Source: Halomonas sp. 54_146
Lineage (GTDB): Bacteria > Pseudomonadota > Gammaproteobacteria > Pseudomonadales > Halomonadaceae
DNA length: 64,000 nucleotides
Direction: 5' to 3'
Assembly: GCF_001507855.1 (NCBI RefSeq)
Contig: NZ_LGEN01000010.1
Location: 42,842 to 106,841, forward strand
The notes beneath the pieces were generated by a model that was not told the DNA's origin, made no database searches, and worked only from the letters and a program-made list of their open reading frames with translations. A program made the translations under genes and the position numbers. Positions 26,499 to 35,301 of the stretch are shown here, one piece after another (position 1 is the stretch's first letter; each line of letters begins with the position of its first letter).

Positions 26499-26876
26499 TC
26501 AGGCAGTTTCTTCTTCTTCAGCGCGCGGACGATCTTCGCGACGCGGACGCTTTTCTTCTGCCGGCTTCATCATCGGGGAAGCTTCAGTAACAGCTTCCTT
26601 GCAGCGTACTACCAGGCTGCGGATGATAGCGTCGTTGAAACGGAAGATATTCTCGATCTCTTCGAGCGTCTCACCGCTGCACTCAACGTTCATCAGCACG
26701 TAGTGGGCTTTGTGAATCTTGTTGATCGGGTAAGCCAAATGACGACGGCCCCAATCTTCTAGGCGGTGCACAGTGCCGCTGTTTTCGGTAACGATGCTGG
26801 TGTAGCGCTCGACCATAGCCGGCACCTGCTCGCTTTGGTCCGGGTGGACCATAAACACGATTTCGTAATGACGCAT
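26499..26876 (-). CDS. rpsF: 30S ribosomal protein S6
   Basis: A 125-residue protein beginning [18 protein letters not shown] with the S6 fold and an acidic, Arg/Glu-rich C-terminal tail ([14 protein letters not shown]). It partners S18. The ribosome binding site GCAAGGAG is complementary to an upstream octamer, which suggests translational control (see the leader entry). Confidence 0.98.
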   Translation of the reverse strand: MRHYEIVFMVHPDQSEQVPAMVERYTSIVTENSGTVHRLEDWGRRHLAYPINKIHKAHYVLMNVECSGETLEEIENIFRFNDAIIRSLVVRCKEAVTEASPMMKPAEEKRPRREDRPRAEEEETA

Positions 26877-26952
26877 GGGATCTCCTTGCGGTTTGACAGC
26901 TTCCTTTGTGTGCCACTGCTAGTGCAGCCAACGACGACAGGGAAGCAAGGAG
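26877..26952 (-). promoter_or_regulatory. rpsF leader with candidate anti-Shine-Dalgarno stem (S6:S18 autoregulation)
   Basis: In the mRNA sense, CTCCTTGC (plus 26945-26952) can pair with GCAAGGAG (26882-26889), which holds the rpsF ribosome binding site. An inner pair CTTCC/GGAAG and a small CTGC-ACTA-GCAG hairpin can extend the fold. CCG lies directly 5' of the sequestered octamer, which recalls the CCG box of known S6:S18-binding leaders. The pairing is visible; regulation by S6:S18 is inferred from that known motif. Confidence 0.6.
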
Positions 26953-27038
26953 TTAACTGAGGTGTTCCGTCACCGCGTTGAGCGGCCACTGGGGCACCGA
27001 ACAGAACGTTTATTTCGATTACTAATGTTCACAGCTAA

Positions 27039-27062
27039 CGCCCGTTTGCACACAAACGGGCG
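27039..27062 (-). terminator. Stem-loop after rlmB
   Basis: CGCCCGTTTG and CAAACGGGCG form a perfect ten-base-pair stem with a four-base loop, 24 bases after the rlmB stop. The tail TTAGCTG is not T-rich, so termination may be partial, allowing some read-through into rpsF. Confidence 0.6.
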
Positions 27063-27085
27063 CGTGTATCTTAGTGGGGCGGTGG

Positions 27086-27895
27086 CTAACTTGCAAGCTG
27101 GCGTTGACGAACGGCCTCAAACAGACAAATACCGGCGGCCACTGACACATTTAGGCTAGAGACCTCCCCTGCCATGGGTAGCTTAGCCAAATTATCACAC
27201 GCCTCACGGGTTAAGCGGCGCATCCCTTTACCTTCCGCCCCCATTACCAGTGCCGTAGGGCCGGTCATATCAATTGCAAATACGCTAGCCTCGGCCTCGC
27301 CAGCCGTGCCGGTTATCCATACCCCGGCATCTTTCAGCTTAGCGAGCGTGCGAGCCAGGTTTGTCACCTGATAAATCGGCACGGCTTCGGCTGCCCCACA
27401 GGCCACTTTACGCACCGTTGCATTAAGCGGCGCGGCTTTATCTTTCGCTACAATTACGCCATGGGCACCGGCAGCATCGGCACTGCGCAGGCAGGCACCG
27501 AAGTTATGCACATCGGTGACACCATCCAGGATGAGCAGAAGCGGCGGAGTAGACGATGGCCAAGCGCGCAGCTTCAGCCACAGTGACTCCTCGCCCTCTG
27601 GAGACAGCGGTAAGCAAAAAGCCACCACGCCCTGATGCGCAGCGCCTTGAGTAAGCTGATCCAGCATCTCTCGCGTCTGCTCTTTGACCTGAGCACCTAG
27701 CGATTGCGCGTGAGCAGCCAGCTCTTTTACACGCCCACTGCCCCCTTGCTGCACCCACAATTCACGCGGTGCCTCGCCTCTATCCAGCAGGCTCTGCAGC
27801 GCATGGACGCCATAAACTTGATCCAATTCACCGGGAGCCTTCGGAGCGGCTCCAGCGTGAGTGCGCTGACCACGCCGAGTTGACGCTGTTTTCAT
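27086..27895 (-). CDS. rlmB: 23S rRNA (guanosine-2251 2'-O) methyltransferase RlmB
   Basis: SPOUT-family enzyme of 269 residues that methylates the ribose of G2251 in the peptidyl-transferase P-loop. The TrmH motifs are present: LDGVTDVHNFGACLRSA (motif 1), ALVMGAEGKGMRRL (2) and MAGEVSSLNVSVAAGI (3). I place the start at the ATG 27895, six bases after AAGGG and two bases past the rnr stop; a TTG two codons upstream is possible. It forms an operon with rnr, as in E. coli. Confidence 0.95.
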   Translation of the reverse strand: MKTASTRRGQRTHAGAAPKAPGELDQVYGVHALQSLLDRGEAPRELWVQQGGSGRVKELAAHAQSLGAQVKEQTREMLDQLTQGAAHQGVVAFCLPLSPEGEESLWLKLRAWPSSTPPLLLILDGVTDVHNFGACLRSADAAGAHGVIVAKDKAAPLNATVRKVACGAAEAVPIYQVTNLARTLAKLKDAGVWITGTAGEAEASVFAIDMTGPTALVMGAEGKGMRRLTREACDNLAKLPMAGEVSSLNVSVAAGICLFEAVRQRQLAS

Positions 27896-27897
27896 GC

Positions 27898-30327
27898 TCA
27901 ACCCTTATTCGGTGATGGTTTGCGCGGGCCATTACGCGTGCGCCGGGGGCCACGACGCACAGCGGGTTTATCGCCAGTGGATGGCTTGTTACCACCGGTT
28001 TTGGCACTATCATTCTTTGAATTATCATTCTTAGCACCAGCGCCCTCTCCCCCGCGGCTCTTGCGCGGCTGGCGACGTGGGCGGGGTTTTTCATCGCCTA
28101 GCCCGAAATCAATCTTACGGTCATCCATATCGACACGCGCCACCTGAACCGTTAGGCCATCGCCCAAGCGGTAGGTTGTGCCGGTACGCTCACCTTTTAA
28201 GCGGTGCTTCTCTGCTTCGTAGTGGTAGTAATCCGAAGGCAGCGACGTCACGTGCACCAAGCCTTCCACGTAGAACGCATCCAAACGGACAAACAGACCA
28301 AACTGAGTGACTGAGGCAATGGTGCCTTCAAACATTTCGCCCAGCTTATCGGACATAAACTCGCACTTCAGCCAGCCTTCAACATCGCGCGTGGCTTCAT
28401 CGGCACGCCGCTCGGTCATTGAGCAGTGTTCACCCAACTCAAGCATTTGCTCGAAGGTATACGGGCACCACTTGCTTGGTGGCTCAACCGGCGCACCTTC
28501 AACACGCAGTACGGTGTTGGTTTGGCGCGGCCCGCGAATGACTGAACGAATAGCACGGTGTACCAACAGGTCAGGGTAGCGGCGGATAGGCGAAGTGAAG
28601 TGCGCATAGGCTTGGTACGCCAACCCAAAGTGGCCTTCATTTTGCGGCGAGTAAGCCGCCTGATTCATCGAGCGCAGCATGACGGTCTGAATGATATCGA
28701 AATCAGGACGGTCAGCTATCGTTTCACGCAGCGCCTGGTAATCTTGCGGGGTCGGCTCATCACCGCCGCCAACCGCAAGGCCTAGCTCGTTCAAAAACAA
28801 CCGCAGCTTATCAAGGCGTTCAGGCGTTGGCCGCTCGTGAATGCGGTACAGCGCAGGTAAATCGTGCTTATCCAAGAAGCGCGCAGTGGCCACGTTGGCC
28901 GCCAACATGCATTCCTCAATCAGCTTGTGTGCGTTGTTACGGGTGCGCGGGACAATTTTTTCGATCTTGCGCTCATCGTTAAAGATGATTGCCGTTTCAG
29001 TGGTATCAAAATCAATAGCACCGCGTTCTGCACGTGCTTCACGCAGCAAATAGTAGAGTTCTTCCAGGCTCTGCAGCGGCTTCACTAATTCGCTGTGCTG
29101 TGCCCGTAGCGCCTCACCCTCTTCACTGTTCTCATCGAGAATAGCGGCTACCGTGTTGTAGGTAAGGCGTGCGTGGGAATTCATAACGGCTTCATAGAAG
29201 CGGTAACGGCTAATAGCACCGGTTTTCGAGATATTCATCTCGCACACCAACACTAAACGGTCCACATGAGGATTCAGTGAACAAAGCCCATTGGACAATA
29301 GCTCCGGCAGCATGGGAACGACTTGGCCAGGGAAGTAGACCGAGTTACCCCGCGTGCGGCCCTCGTCATCCAGCGGCGTGCCTGGGCGTACGTAGTGGGA
29401 AACATCGGCAATGGCGACGAGCAGCTTCCAACTGCCGGACTTGGTTTTCCATGCGCAAACGGCATCATCGAAGTCTTTAGCGGACTCATCGTCGATGGTA
29501 ACCAGCGGCACGTCACGCAGGTCAACGCGGTGCTGCTTGTCGTCTTCCAGCACTTGCGCTGAAATACCGCCAATTTGATCAAGCACTTCCGGGGGAAACT
29601 CAGCGGGAATATCGTAACTGCGAATCGCAATATCAATTTCCATGCCTGGGTCCATACGTTCACCCAGCACCTCAACCACTTCACCCACCGGCTGTATACG
29701 CGTTGCGGGCTGCTGGACGATTTTGGCAGAAATCACCTGCCCATCTTTAGCGCCACCGCACGCGCTATGGGGAATGATCACTTCCTGAGTAATACGCGGA
29801 TTTTCCGGAATCAAGATACCAAACTCAGGGGTATTGCTGCGGTAAACGCCGACAATCGTCTGAGTATTGCGTGCGATGACATCGGCAATCGTGGCTTCAT
29901 CACGGCCACGGCGATCACGCCCGCTAACACGTGCCAACACGTGGTCGCCGTGGAATACACGGCGCATTTGGCGCGGCGGCAATACCAGGTCTGGCTTTTT
30001 GCCATCATCGCGGAGCAGAAAACCAAAGCCATCACGATGCCCCAGCACTTTGCCTTTAATCAGGTCGAGTTTGTCGATCAGCGCGTAGGCACCTCGGCGA
30101 TCACGCAGCACTTGGCCATCGCGTTCCATCGCCGCCAAACGGCGCCTGACAGCTTCTATAAGCTCTTCATCTTCCAGCCCCAGCATGCGGCTCATATTTT
30201 CGTGGGTAATCGGCTTGCCATAGGCTTCTAAGGCAGCAAGCAAATACTCCCGGCTCGGTGCTGGGTTGTCATACTTATGCGCCTCGCGCTCGGCGTGCGG
30301 ATCATCACTTAATGTCCAATACTTCAT
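27898..30327 (-). CDS. rnr: Ribonuclease R
   Basis: A 3'-5' exoribonuclease that degrades structured RNA. The 809-residue protein has the cold-shock domains, the RNB catalytic domain with TIDDESAKDFDDAVCAW (Mg-binding aspartates), an S1 domain (MFEGTIASVTQFGLFVRLD) and a basic C-terminal tail rich in Lys, Arg and Asn. The ATG at 30327 gives MKYWTLSDDPHAEREAHKYDNP, aligned with E. coli RNase R; AAGGA is ten bases upstream. An earlier ATG at 30366 has no ribosome binding site. rlmB follows at two bases. Confidence 0.95.
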   Translation of the reverse strand: MKYWTLSDDPHAEREAHKYDNPAPSREYLLAALEAYGKPITHENMSRMLGLEDEELIEAVRRRLAAMERDGQVLRDRRGAYALIDKLDLIKGKVLGHRDGFGFLLRDDGKKPDLVLPPRQMRRVFHGDHVLARVSGRDRRGRDEATIADVIARNTQTIVGVYRSNTPEFGILIPENPRITQEVIIPHSACGGAKDGQVISAKIVQQPATRIQPVGEVVEVLGERMDPGMEIDIAIRSYDIPAEFPPEVLDQIGGISAQVLEDDKQHRVDLRDVPLVTIDDESAKDFDDAVCAWKTKSGSWKLLVAIADVSHYVRPGTPLDDEGRTRGNSVYFPGQVVPMLPELLSNGLCSLNPHVDRLVLVCEMNISKTGAISRYRFYEAVMNSHARLTYNTVAAILDENSEEGEALRAQHSELVKPLQSLEELYYLLREARAERGAIDFDTTETAIIFNDERKIEKIVPRTRNNAHKLIEECMLAANVATARFLDKHDLPALYRIHERPTPERLDKLRLFLNELGLAVGGGDEPTPQDYQALRETIADRPDFDIIQTVMLRSMNQAAYSPQNEGHFGLAYQAYAHFTSPIRRYPDLLVHRAIRSVIRGPRQTNTVLRVEGAPVEPPSKWCPYTFEQMLELGEHCSMTERRADEATRDVEGWLKCEFMSDKLGEMFEGTIASVTQFGLFVRLDAFYVEGLVHVTSLPSDYYHYEAEKHRLKGERTGTTYRLGDGLTVQVARVDMDDRKIDFGLGDEKPRPRRQPRKSRGGEGAGAKNDNSKNDSAKTGGNKPSTGDKPAVRRGPRRTRNGPRKPSPNKG

Positions 30328-30537
30328 GCGATCAACATCCTTGACGAGGTCATTTGCGAGAGGCATAAAAAAAGCGCAAACGCGGTGCGTTGCGGGCGGG
30401 ATATTTCAGCGCTTGAAAGGCTGAAATGAATAGGGTTTTGTTTAGTCATAGGCGCAGTATAGCGCTGCACGTTGAATCACCCAACCGTCTTGAACGCTGT
30501 TTATCCAATTTGTTCTACAAAAAGCCAGCGTGGGGTC

Positions 30538-30565
30538 TTGCATTTAACTATCACCTCGGTATTAT
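30538..30565 (+). promoter_or_regulatory. Candidate promoter of the tRNA-Leu cluster
   Basis: TTGCAT (30538-30543) and TATTAT (30560-30565) are 16 bases apart, and the first mature tRNA base is 12 bases downstream. The rest of the 249-base gap 30328-30576 shows no gene. Confidence 0.55.
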
Positions 30566-30576
30566 ACGCGCCACTT

Positions 30577-30663
30577 GCCCAGATGGCGGAATTGGTAGAC
30601 GCGCTAGCTTCAGGTGCTAGTGTCCGTATGGACGTGGAGGTTCAAGTCCTCTTCTGGGCACCA
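30577..30663 (+). tRNA. tRNA-Leu(CAG), copy 1
   Basis: An 87-base type II tRNA with encoded CCA. The seven-base-pair acceptor stem is GCCCAGA/TCTGGGC. The anticodon loop TTCAGGT, between CTAGC and GCTAG, gives anticodon CAG (reads CUG). A long variable arm GTCC-GTAT-GGAC and the T-loop GTTCAAGTC are present. It differs from copies 2 and 3 by a compensated acceptor-stem base pair (A-T for G-C). Confidence 0.97.
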
Positions 30664-30811
30664 AACTGCTTTTGTACTGTTTGTCTTGCTGGTAGAAGCA
30701 AGCAGTATGTATAAGCTGTAGGGTGCTAAACAAGTAAAGGCAATAAGCCAGTAAATGTAAGTGGTAAGCAGCAGCTGGTAAGCTGTTAAAAGTAGCAACA
30801 AGTTTGTGTTC

Positions 30812-30898
30812 GCCCAGGTGGCGGAATTGGTAGACGCGCTAGCTTCAGGTGCTAGTGTCTGTATGGACGTGGAGGTTCAAGTCCTCTCCTGGGCACCA
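30812..30898 (+). tRNA. tRNA-Leu(CAG), copy 2
   Basis: Same 87-base structure and CAG anticodon, with encoded CCA. The acceptor stem is GCCCAGG/CCTGGGC. One base change in the variable arm (GTCT instead of GTCC) turns a C-G pair into T-G. The 148-base spacer before it carries no evident gene. Confidence 0.97.
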
Positions 30899-30915
30899 TA
30901 CGAACGCAAACGACA

Positions 30916-30960
30916 GGTAGTTCAAAGATAGGTAGTTAAAAGACAAGTAGCTCAAACGAT
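30916..30960. repeat. Three degenerate 15-bp tandem units between tRNA genes
   Basis: Units close to GGTAGTTCAAAGATA start at 30916, 30931 and 30946, in the spacer between the second and third tRNA-Leu genes. Confidence 0.7.
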
Positions 30961-30989
30961 CAGTAATTGATCACAGCTGTAAATGATGC

Positions 30990-31076
30990 GCCCAGGTGGC
31001 GGAATTGGTAGACGCGCTAGCTTCAGGTGCTAGTGTCCGTATGGACGTGGAGGTTCAAGTCCTCTCCTGGGCACCA
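30990..31076 (+). tRNA. tRNA-Leu(CAG), copy 3
   Basis: 87 bases with encoded CCA, anticodon CAG; acceptor stem as in copy 2 and variable arm as in copy 1. It is followed by a pyrimidine-rich stretch (31098-31200) leading to the convergent endonuclease gene; no obvious hairpin terminator is seen there. Confidence 0.97.
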
Positions 31077-31200
31077 TGACAACATGGACCCGTCCGCATC
31101 ATTACTTTCTCTTATTACCTCATTTTCTCATCACTCCTGCTCTGTTAGTTTTTTCACTGCCGTTTTCTTTTGCTCCTTTTCTATTGCATCCTTCTCCCTA

Positions 31201-32088
31201 TTACTGAAAACGTCCACGACGACGAGCAACTTCTTCGAGCGCCCACCCCTGTGTACGTAGCTCTCCCTCTAAAACAGTTTCAACTTCTGCGCTTAGCTCA
31301 GGAAAGAAGTTCAAACCTGTCAGCGCCTCAACCTCATCAATAGTCACTAAGTAATCATCTAACGGCTCATTGCCACGCACGTCTTGCGGCATAATAAATG
31401 CCAGCGCCAATGGTGCTTCGTTATGCGGCGCGACGATAATCTTATAGAACGCTTCCGGCACTTCCACCAAGCCCACCCGATTAAACACGTTATCCATAAA
31501 ACGCTCAGGAAATACGGGGCCGGTGATCACCTGTAAACGATCAAAGCGCGGAGCGAAATGGTCCATCACGACCTCTTCAAGGCGCTGCCATAACTGGCGA
31601 TTTAACTGCGGCCGCTGAGGAACCATATTACTCATTAAAAAAGTGTCCACCTGGGCGCTGCGCCCATGCACGGCTGCGATCGCGTAATTGGGTGCCATGT
31701 GTCCACGGTCGTAGCCACTGCCCGCATAGTGATCAGTGCCCACGGGCCATAGCGTGCGCCAGTCGGCTTGAAAATTAGGCCGGGGGCCAATTCGGGTGTC
31801 ATCGCCTACCGCTTCAACCTGATAGCTCACCCAAAGCGGATTAACCCGCACGTCAGACCAGCCCACTAAAAAGCCATCATTACGCAGCACACGGTGAAAG
31901 GTAGTGAGGCTAAAGCTATCCCAAGTGGGCACGCCCATCCAGGTGTACGCATCTTTATGCTGGCGCTCTTGAAACTCCCAGAGTCCCGTACCTGCAATAA
32001 CAAACAGCACAACAATGCCCAAGCGTCGACCCTGCCGACGCCAGCTTGAAAGCGATTTCCCCAACTGACTGCTCCCTGCTTTGCGCAT
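31201..32088 (-). CDS. DNA/RNA non-specific endonuclease (NUC1 family), membrane-anchored or secreted
   Basis: A 295-residue protein with an N-terminal hydrophobic segment (residues ~24-37, IVVLFVIAGTGLW) and a sugar-non-specific nuclease domain. The active-site motif is YDRGHMAPN (His as base), followed by FLMSNMVPQRPQLN (metal-binding Asn) and VITGPVF. It would act in the periplasm or outside the cell and cut both DNA and RNA. No immunity-type partner gene is adjacent, and the basic N-terminus lacks a clear cleavage site. Confidence 0.88.
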   Translation of the reverse strand: MRKAGSSQLGKSLSSWRRQGRRLGIVVLFVIAGTGLWEFQERQHKDAYTWMGVPTWDSFSLTTFHRVLRNDGFLVGWSDVRVNPLWVSYQVEAVGDDTRIGPRPNFQADWRTLWPVGTDHYAGSGYDRGHMAPNYAIAAVHGRSAQVDTFLMSNMVPQRPQLNRQLWQRLEEVVMDHFAPRFDRLQVITGPVFPERFMDNVFNRVGLVEVPEAFYKIIVAPHNEAPLALAFIMPQDVRGNEPLDDYLVTIDEVEALTGLNFFPELSAEVETVLEGELRTQGWALEEVARRRGRFQ

Positions 32089-32123
32089 TTCGCGCTTATC
32101 GTTTTATGCAGCGCTTACCCAGG

Positions 32124-32399
32124 TTACCAACCTAGAGAAAACATGGTTTCAAGGTCGTGGCGAGAATGCACCTGCATGGCATTCAGCGTTTCCGTATCGC
32201 TAATACCTTCTACGGCGTTTAAGCGCTCGGTAACTAATTCAGCCAAGCTTTCAAAATCGCGGGTACGCGCAATGGCGACCAAATCATAACGGCCACACGT
32301 GGAGTACACTTCGCTAATGCCATCTACATCAGCCAAGCGTTCAGCCACGGCCTTAACCTGACCCTTCTCAGTATTGATTAAAATGACTGCGTTTTGCAT
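32124..32399 (-). CDS. Stand-alone Lrp/AsnC ligand-binding (RAM) domain protein
   Basis: The 91-residue protein is a complete RAM domain (LINTEKGQVKAVAERLADVDGI, YSTCGRYDLVAIARTRD) without the usual helix-turn-helix. Such proteins bind amino acids as octamers and can modulate full-length Lrp-family regulators. GGGAG lies six bases before the ATG. The upstream gap to lon (32400-32623) contains a seven-base-pair hairpin (32568-32595) and nothing else recognisable. Confidence 0.85.
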   Translation of the reverse strand: MQNAVILINTEKGQVKAVAERLADVDGISEVYSTCGRYDLVAIARTRDFESLAELVTERLNAVEGISDTETLNAMQVHSRHDLETMFSLGW

Positions 32400-32623
32400 A
32401 GCGCGCTCCCAAGAGAAAAATCATAATTAAAAGCCTTAGACGCTAAAAGCCTTACTAAAGTGGTGAAGAGTATAGCAGCGACCTAGTGTCGGGCGTAGTG
32501 CTGCCAGCGGCGGATTCCCAGGTTGCTGTCTTCCTGCCTATTTGGCCTGATATGCAAGCGCCACGCGCCCCACCCAGCGCATGGCGTAGGTGGGGAATTA
32601 CGTGCCTTTTGATGAACGCTCTA

Positions 32624-35083
32624 TCAACGACCAAAAACGACATCCGCCACGTCACGGTAACGTTTGGCAAAGTGTACCGTCATGCCCTCTTTGAGGTAAT
32701 CGGGCAGCTCTTCGTAATCGCGCTTGTTGGCATCAGGCAGAATGAGCTCAAAGATATCACTGCGCCGAGCGGCGATGACTTTCTCGCGAATACCGCCGAC
32801 GGGCAGCACTTGGCCGGTTAACGTTAGCTCGCCGGTCATTGCCAATGGCCGGTCGATAGCATGGTGCTTGGCCAGTGACATCAGCGCGGTCGTCATGGTA
32901 ACGCCAGCCGAGGGGCCATCTTTGGGCGTAGCACCTTCCGGTACGTGCAGGTGCACAAACGCCGAGTCAAAGAAATCGGCATCGGCACCATACTCCTGTA
33001 GATGACCCAAGGTATAGCTGTAGGCGATATTGGCTGATTCCTGCATCACCTCACCTAGCTTGCCGGTCAGTTTAAAACCACGATCTAGCGAGTGTACCTT
33101 GCCCGCTTCAATGGGCAGCGTTGCGCCCCCCATAGAAGTCCACGCCAGGCCGGTCACCACGCCTTCGCCGGTCAGCACTTTTTCCTTACGGAAAATCGGT
33201 GCACCCAAAAACTCTTCCAGGTTTTTGACCGAAATCTTGACCGTTTCAAGCTCTTCTTCAAGCAGCTTAACCGCTGATTTACGCACGATACGGTGCAGCT
33301 GCTTTTCAAGCTGACGCACACCGGCTTCACGGGCATACCCTTCAATCACCTGCTTCAAGGCGGCATCGGAAAGACTGATGCGCTTTTTCGTCAGGTTGTC
33401 GCGTTTAAGCAGCTTTGGCCATAGGTGATTCTTGGCAATCGCCAGTTTTTCTTCGGCGATATAGCCGGAAAGCCGAATCTGCTCCATGCGGTCAAGCAGC
33501 GGGCCTGGGATCGAATCCAAGGTATTGGCGGTGCAGATAAACAGCACCTTGGAGAGATCCATACGCACATCTAAATAGTGGTCAAGGAAGTCGACGTTCT
33601 GCTCGGGGTCAAGCACTTCCAACAGCGCCGATGCAGGGTCGCCCTGGAAGGATTGCCCCAGCTTGTCGATCTCATCGAGCATGATGACAGGGTTCTCGAC
33701 TTCAACCTCTTTAAACGCCTGCACCAATTTGCCGGGCATCGCGCCCACATAGGTACGCCGATGGCCTTTGATTTCCGCTTCATCGCGCATGCCGCCCACC
33801 GAGAAGCGGTAAAACTGCCGCCCCAACGCCTCAGCAATTGAGCGCCCGATGGAGGTTTTACCCACCCCGGGCGGGCCTACCAGCAGCACAATCGAACCAC
33901 CGACATCGCCTTTAAACGTGCCTTCGGCCAGGAATTCGATAATACGCTCTTTAACGTCTTTCAGGCCGTCGTGGTCGCGGTCTAATACTTGGCGTGCGTG
34001 GGGTAGATCTAACTGATCCTGACTGGTCACGCCCCAGGGTAGCGAGGTTAGCCAATCCAGGTAGTTGCGCGTGGTGCCGTACTCCGGCGAGCCGGTCTCA
34101 AGTACGCTGAGCTTATTAAGCTCATCGTCGATACGCACTTGAACGCGCTCGGGCACCACCAGCGATTCCAGCCGCGCTCTAAAGGTATCGACATCGTTTT
34201 CTCGGTCGTCTTTAGAAATACCTAGCTCACGCTGGATAACCTTGAGCTGCTCGCGCAGGAAAAACTCGCGCTGGCGATCCTGCATTTTCGCGTTGACCTG
34301 CTCGCTTATTTCACCCTGCAGCAGGGCGACATCGATCTCTTTACGCAGCAGCGGCAGCACTTTTTGCATCCGCTCTTCCACCGATAATGTGGCCAGCACA
34401 TCCTGAAGCTCGGGGCCTTTGGCGGAGGTAATAGCGGCGGCAAAATCGGTCAACGGGCCAGGCTGATGCGGGCTAAAGCGGTTGAGATAGTGCTTGAGTT
34501 CTTCACCATACAGCGGATTAATCGGCAGCAGCTCTTTGATGCCGTTGATGATCGCCATGGCGTAGGCGCGGGTCTCTTCGTTCTCCGCGTCTACCGGCTC
34601 TTTAGGGTAGGTAACTTCGACCAAGTAAGGCGGCTCTTTGGAGAGCCAGCGGGTGATTTTAAAACGCTGAAGACCCTGGGCGATAAACTGAATTTGCTCG
34701 TCTTCACCTCTTAGCTTATGCACCTTAACCGCAGTACCGATCTCGGGAAAGCCTTCATGATCAAGGGAACTCACGCCCTGCTCGCCCACAAACGCCACAC
34801 CCAGGGTGTGGTGTGGCGTGTTGCCGACGCGGCGCATGGTTTCTTCCCAGCGCTCACGATTAACCACCAGCGGCTGTACCTGGGCGGGGAAGAAAGGCCG
34901 ATTATGAATAGGCAGGAGATAAATGCGCTCAGGCAGCATTTCGCTGGCAGGCACCAGCGAATTTACCCGCTCGCCGTCTGAGCGGTAATCTTGACTGCCC
35001 TGCTCTTCAGCGGTTGATGACTCGCCATCGTCACTTTGCCAGTCAAGATGTTCATCATCGCGTTCGTAATCCTGGTCGCTCAT
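32624..35083 (-). CDS. lon: ATP-dependent Lon-family protease
   Basis: An 819-residue Lon with an N-terminal LAN substrate domain, an AAA+ module (Walker A GPPGVGKT at 403-410, Walker B VIMLDEIDKLG) and a Ser/Lys protease domain (Ser725 in DGPSAG and Lys768 in REKVI; spacing 43, as in E. coli Lon). The first ~45 residues form an acidic extension (SDQDYERDDEHLDWQSDD) absent from E. coli Lon. It may be the second, AsrA-like Lon of pseudomonads rather than the housekeeping copy. ATG at 35083 follows GGAGG by four bases. Confidence 0.93.
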   Translation of the reverse strand: MSDQDYERDDEHLDWQSDDGESSTAEEQGSQDYRSDGERVNSLVPASEMLPERIYLLPIHNRPFFPAQVQPLVVNRERWEETMRRVGNTPHHTLGVAFVGEQGVSSLDHEGFPEIGTAVKVHKLRGEDEQIQFIAQGLQRFKITRWLSKEPPYLVEVTYPKEPVDAENEETRAYAMAIINGIKELLPINPLYGEELKHYLNRFSPHQPGPLTDFAAAITSAKGPELQDVLATLSVEERMQKVLPLLRKEIDVALLQGEISEQVNAKMQDRQREFFLREQLKVIQRELGISKDDRENDVDTFRARLESLVVPERVQVRIDDELNKLSVLETGSPEYGTTRNYLDWLTSLPWGVTSQDQLDLPHARQVLDRDHDGLKDVKERIIEFLAEGTFKGDVGGSIVLLVGPPGVGKTSIGRSIAEALGRQFYRFSVGGMRDEAEIKGHRRTYVGAMPGKLVQAFKEVEVENPVIMLDEIDKLGQSFQGDPASALLEVLDPEQNVDFLDHYLDVRMDLSKVLFICTANTLDSIPGPLLDRMEQIRLSGYIAEEKLAIAKNHLWPKLLKRDNLTKKRISLSDAALKQVIEGYAREAGVRQLEKQLHRIVRKSAVKLLEEELETVKISVKNLEEFLGAPIFRKEKVLTGEGVVTGLAWTSMGGATLPIEAGKVHSLDRGFKLTGKLGEVMQESANIAYSYTLGHLQEYGADADFFDSAFVHLHVPEGATPKDGPSAGVTMTTALMSLAKHHAIDRPLAMTGELTLTGQVLPVGGIREKVIAARRSDIFELILPDANKRDYEELPDYLKEGMTVHFAKRYRDVADVVFGR

Positions 35084-35137
35084 GCATCCTCCAATGAACC
35101 GATACCGACGGTGAAAACCGCCTAGTGTTGTCCATGG

Positions 35138-35164
35138 AATGCGGGCGCGCAGGTGAAACTTCAA
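35138..35164 (-). promoter_or_regulatory. Candidate heat-shock (sigma-32) promoter of lon
   Basis: On the minus strand TTGAAG (35159-35164) and CCCGCATT (35138-35145) are separated by 13 bases, resembling the sigma-32 pattern of a TTGAA box and a CCCCAT box. Lon genes are typical members of that regulon. The match is partial. Confidence 0.4.
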
Positions 35165-35209
35165 CCCTTGGTGCCTGTTTGTGGAAGGCAGATAGTACCA
35201 AAAGCTACT

Positions 35210-35238
35210 TGTGGGAGGCAGCTTTAGCTCGCGACGAT
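35210..35238. repeat. REP-like palindromic element, copy 1
   Basis: TGTGGGAGGCAGCTTTAGCT followed by CGCGACGAT resembles the REP elements of Pseudomonas and relatives (GTGGGAG...GCTCGCGA). AGCT-TT-AGCT makes a small hairpin. A decayed copy (TGTGGAAGGCAG) lies at 35180-35191. A similar element occurs at 57203. Confidence 0.6.
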
Positions 35239-35301
35239 TTAAGCTGCCAGCCTGAAATCTTGGGGCACTACATTGGTGTTGAGCCTGTTCTTAGCCCGCG
35301 A

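Noticed and set aside
29575..30231. Long plus-strand open frame of over 200 codons opposite rnr
   Set aside because: It is antisense to the strongly conserved RNase R sequence and has no family match or ribosome binding site.
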